A stretch of DNA of 64,000 bases from positions 186,001 to 250,000 of the forward strand of contig JAEUQK010000020.1 of assembly GCA_016789265.1 (NCBI GenBank), in the 5' to 3' direction. The notes below the pieces were generated by a model, which was not told where the DNA came from, ran no database searches, and saw nothing but the letters and a program-made list of their open reading frames with translations. Position numbers and translations under genes: made by a program. Of the stretch, positions 61,438 through 64,000 are shown piece after piece (position 1 is the first letter of the stretch; each line of letters starts with the position of its first letter). This stretch comes from Blastocatellia bacterium. Its GTDB lineage: Bacteria > Acidobacteriota > Blastocatellia > Pyrinomonadales > Pyrinomonadaceae.

Positions 61438-63388
61438 ACGTTCAAAGAAACGCTGCCAAGATGCAGAAATAACGGTGCGATCTGCCAAGAGAGCCTCTCG
61501 CTTGCCGGCGACTCCGAAGCTCTGTCTATGCCTGCTTTCGCTTTCGCTTGGGATAGTGGCGCAAGCACCTGTCGTTGAAAAGATCGACCCGCCAAGTTGG
61601 TGGACCGGCAGCACGATCGATCCGGTTCGAGTTTTGATACGGGGAAAGAATCTTTCAGGAGCGAAGATCGAATCGGCAACGCCGGGCATTACGGCGTCAA
61701 ATTTTGAAACGAGTGCAAACGGACACTATTTATTTGCCGACATAAAGATCGCGGAAACCGTTCGAGTCGGTAAGTACGACCTTAAGATATTAACGTCGGC
61801 GGGCACCTCGAATTTTCCGTTTGAGATCTTTGCCCCGCAGCCCAGACTCGGAAATTACAATGGCTTTCGTCCCGATGATGTGATCTATTTCGTGTTCACC
61901 GATCGTTTCGCTGACGGTGACGCTTCGAACAACGATCCGCCGAAGTCGAAGGGTTTGTATGACCGCAAAAAAGGCCGCCACTATCACGGCGGTGATCTGC
62001 AAGGGATAATCGACAAGCTGCCTTACATAAAGTCGCTCGGAGCGACCGCTATCTGGACAACTCCCGTCTACGACAATGTCGATGTTCCCGACACAAAGGA
62101 AACATATCCGCCAGAAATGCCCACTACGACGGGTTTTCACGGCTACGGCGCCGTAGATTTCTACGCCGTTGACGAACACCTTGGAAGCATGGCGAAACTC
62201 AAAGAGTTCGTTCAGAAAGCGCACATGTCGGGCTTTGTCGTACTTCAGGATCAGGTCGTGAACCATACCGGGCCGTATCACGTTTGGGCAGAGGATCCGC
62301 CGACACCAAATTGGTTTAATGGGACCGTTAAGGATCATGTTTCCAACAACTGGCAGAAATGGACAACGATGAATCCGCGGGCGACCTACCAAACCCAGCG
62401 TCGAAACATCGACGGCTGGTTCATCGATATCCTGCCGGATCTTAACCAAAACAATCCAGAGGTTGAAAAATACCTTATCCAGAATTCGCTTTGGTGGATG
62501 GCTCAGGTCGGTTTCGATGCGATCCGTATGGATACGCTGCCGCACGTGCCGCGAACTTATTGGTCGAAATGGGGAGCGGCCGTACATCGCGAGTTTCCAA
62601 AAGTGAATATCCTGGGCGAACTGTTTGACGGTGATCCGGCATTGCTTTCGTACTTTCAGAAAGGTCGTCGCGGCCACGACGGGATCGATCCCGAGATAGA
62701 TACGCTTTACGATTTCACACTTTTTTATGCTTTAAGAAACGCATTCGCGAAAGGGCAAAGCATTAGACAGGTCTCGCAGGTGTTCGCGAAAGACTGGTTG
62801 TACCCAAAGCCAAATGTTCTTGTTTCCTTCCTTGGCGTCCACGACATGGAACGCTTCATGAACGAACAGGGGGCAACGATCGATGGTCTAAAGCTTGCCC
62901 AGACAATGATCATGACATCCAGAGGTACGCCTCTGCTCTATTACGGCGACGAGATAGCAATGCCGGGTGGGCCGGACCCAGACAATCGCCGCGATTTCCC
63001 CGGCGGATTTCCCGGTGATGCGAAGAACGCATTCTCGCAAAACGGCCGAACAGCTCAGGAAAACGAAGTGTTCGATCATCTGGCAAAACTCGGCGATATC
63101 CGAAAGCAGCTTGAACCGCTTCGACGCGGTCGTTCGCTCGATCTCGTTGACGAAGAACAGCAATTCGCTTTTGCTCGTCTTACCGATAAGGAAGCGGTGA
63201 TCGTCATTTTCAATAACGATACGAAACCGGGTGAAATTAACTTTGACATCTCATTTATCAGCAAACAGATAGGCGTGAATGCGACTCTCAAGGATTCGCT
63301 CGGAAAATTGCCTGACATTCGGGTCAATGACGGCAAGGTCAAGACTACTATTTCTGCACGTAGTGCGGGAATCTATATTGTTAAGTAG
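61421..63388 (+). CDS. Second exported GH13 amylase-type enzyme
   Basis: This is a protein of about 655 residues. A basic stretch of 32 residues precedes a hydrophobic export segment (KLCLCLLSLSLGIVAQ); a GTG at 61475 would give a shorter leader and is a reasonable alternative. Next is an immunoglobulin-like domain that repeats that of the gene at 58011 almost word for word (IDPPSWWTGSTIDPVRVLIR). The GH13 barrel has region I QDQVVNHTG, Asp371 in AIRMDTLPHV, Glu400 in LGELFDGD and Asp475 in FLGVHDMERF. It looks like a diverged tandem copy, and the two may divide long and short substrates. It overlaps malQ by 17 bp. Confidence 0.9.
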   Translation: MGEAIRRSKKRCQDAEITVRSAKRASRLPATPKLCLCLLSLSLGIVAQAPVVEKIDPPSWWTGSTIDPVRVLIRGKNLSGAKIESATPGITASNFETSANGHYLFADIKIAETVRVGKYDLKILTSAGTSNFPFEIFAPQPRLGNYNGFRPDDVIYFVFTDRFADGDASNNDPPKSKGLYDRKKGRHYHGGDLQGIIDKLPYIKSLGATAIWTTPVYDNVDVPDTKETYPPEMPTTTGFHGYGAVDFYAVDEHLGSMAKLKEFVQKAHMSGFVVLQDQVVNHTGPYHVWAEDPPTPNWFNGTVKDHVSNNWQKWTTMNPRATYQTQRRNIDGWFIDILPDLNQNNPEVEKYLIQNSLWWMAQVGFDAIRMDTLPHVPRTYWSKWGAAVHREFPKVNILGELFDGDPALLSYFQKGRRGHDGIDPEIDTLYDFTLFYALRNAFAKGQSIRQVSQVFAKDWLYPKPNVLVSFLGVHDMERFMNEQGATIDGLKLAQTMIMTSRGTPLLYYGDEIAMPGGPDPDNRRDFPGGFPGDAKNAFSQNGRTAQENEVFDHLAKLGDIRKQLEPLRRGRSLDLVDEEQQFAFARLTDKEAVIVIFNNDTKPGEINFDISFISKQIGVNATLKDSLGKLPDIRVNDGKVKTTISARSAGIYIVK

Positions 63389-63505
63389 ATCACTGTTGAT
63401 TCTGTGATCAGCGGGTAGTGGCATGTTATTGATATTCGCTCCCCGCTACTCACCTACGACTGACCACGATACGCGGAAGATACCAAATTTGTGTCGAGAA
63501 GCTTT

Positions 63506-64000
63506 ATGCAAAACAAACCAAGGCTAACATTTTGGCAGATCTGGAACATGAGTTTCGGATTTCTCGGTATTCAATTTGGCTGGGGCTTGCAGATGGCAAA
63601 TATGTCGCCCATCTACAAATACCTCGGTGCCGACGAAGCGAATTTGCCCTATCTCTGGCTTGCCGGGCCGTTGACCGGTATGCTCGTTCAGCCGATCGTC
63701 GGGGCGATGTCTGACCGCACGTGGACTCGGCTGGGTCGCCGCCGTCCCTTCTTCCTGACCGGAGCGATCATCGCAAGTGTGTGCTTGATCCTGATGCCGA
63801 ATTCATCCGCTGTCTGGATGGCCGCAGGCCTTCTTTGGATAATGGACGCCTCCATCAATATCACAATGGAACCTTTCCGCGCTTTCGTCGGTGACAAACT
63901 TGCCGAAGAACAGCGAACGCTCGGCTTCGTTATGCAGTCGTTCTTTATCGGAATCGGCTCTACACTCGCAAACGCACTGCCGTACATACTAACGTGGGCA
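63506..64000 (+). CDS. MFS sugar transporter, GPH/SucX-like (partial)
   Basis: This gene starts at ATG 63506 and has no stop before the right edge, so only 165 residues are seen. They form about four hydrophobic segments: WNMSFGFLGIQFGWGLQMAN, then GPLTGMLVQPIVGAMSDR with the MFS loop motif after helix 2 (DRTWTRLGRRRP), and a further pair. The sequence matches the sucrose/maltose-type MFS carriers of the GPH group, often called SucX- or MalA-like. By position it should take maltose or malto-oligosaccharides across the inner membrane for MalQ. The rest of the gene lies beyond the window. Confidence 0.85.
   Translation, partial: MQNKPRLTFWQIWNMSFGFLGIQFGWGLQMANMSPIYKYLGADEANLPYLWLAGPLTGMLVQPIVGAMSDRTWTRLGRRRPFFLTGAIIASVCLILMPNSSAVWMAAGLLWIMDASINITMEPFRAFVGDKLAEEQRTLGFVMQSFFIGIGSTLANALPYILTWA

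Noticed and set aside
61790..62677. Leftward open frame of 295 codons inside the second GH13 gene
   Set aside because: The opposite strand encodes a full amylase with all catalytic residues; this frame has no motifs.

Overview
The window looks like a chromosomal segment of a Gram-negative bacterium of the Acidobacteriota, most likely class Blastocatellia (Pyrinomonas-like). This is an inference. It rests on an Oar-type TonB receptor with an N-terminal carboxypeptidase-regulatory-like domain, an acidobacterial-type VWA secreted protein, a secreted tricorn protease homologue, an LPS heptose epimerase, moderate GC content, and several families of short palindromic intergenic repeats. There is no rRNA, CRISPR array, prophage or recognisable transposase. 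Most of the window is ordinary housekeeping and metabolic sequence with short operons, many of them joined by 1-17 bp overlaps.

Layout. 1-6600: the start of a ribB-like gene (leftward), an MFS carrier, galU, serS, a mazEF-type toxin-antitoxin pair, mazG, a DUF1844 protein and a PhnP-like metallo-beta-lactamase-fold hydrolase. 6597-8222: a small accessory-looking patch with a PD-(D/E)XK-like protein of unknown function and an exported ClpP-fold protease-like protein. 8223-12250: a class Ia ribonucleotide reductase operon (nrdA-nrdB) behind a long leader with a near-consensus promoter and NrdR-box-like sites. 12330-14908: a DUF6512 membrane protein, a DUF5694 protein and an aminoglycoside nucleotidyltransferase-like protein. 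14917-23349 (rightward): a deoxyhypusine synthase-like protein, a flavin monooxygenase, hldD, ribF, a VOC protein, an ABC1/UbiB kinase, a DUF2156 protein and a CBM9-like protein. 23346-31199: a Ni/Co transporter-like protein, an SDR, a methyltransferase, tatA, proline iminopeptidase, asnB, a GT2 glycosyltransferase and a Tat-type asparaginase. 31226-35470 (leftward): HIT, cutC, two methyltransferases and two uncharacterised proteins, separated by inverted repeat pairs. 35533-43188: an ExbD-like exported protein, thyA, an OmpA-domain protein, a VWA protein, a zinc ribbon protein, a lipocalin, trxB, a PilZ protein, an enoyl-CoA hydratase and tRNA-Ala(GGC). 43334-49416: a tricorn protease homologue, a PLD-like protein and a secreted HExxH protein. 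49445-52926: a leftward copper operon (merR-copZ-copA-cupredoxin) behind a MerR-type promoter with a 20-bp spacer. 53070-64000: a malto-oligosaccharide locus.

The best-integrated system is that last region: a ROK repressor, a TonB receptor, an exported GH13 amylase, MalQ, a second exported GH13 and the start of an MFS sugar carrier that runs off the window. The ROK gene and the TonB receptor gene each have a sigma70-type promoter followed directly by a TTTGTTTG-type inverted repeat. That supports autoregulation and co-regulation of the whole locus by the ROK protein. No SusD-like lipoprotein is visible.

The most unusual signal at sequence level is a set of short palindromic repeats, from at least four sequence families, arranged as inverted pairs. 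Most pairs fill gaps between genes and abut start or stop codons, and one family supplies stop-codon bases. One pair sits in frame inside asnB and encodes an extra linker of about 24 residues. No mobilising enzyme for these repeats is present in the window.
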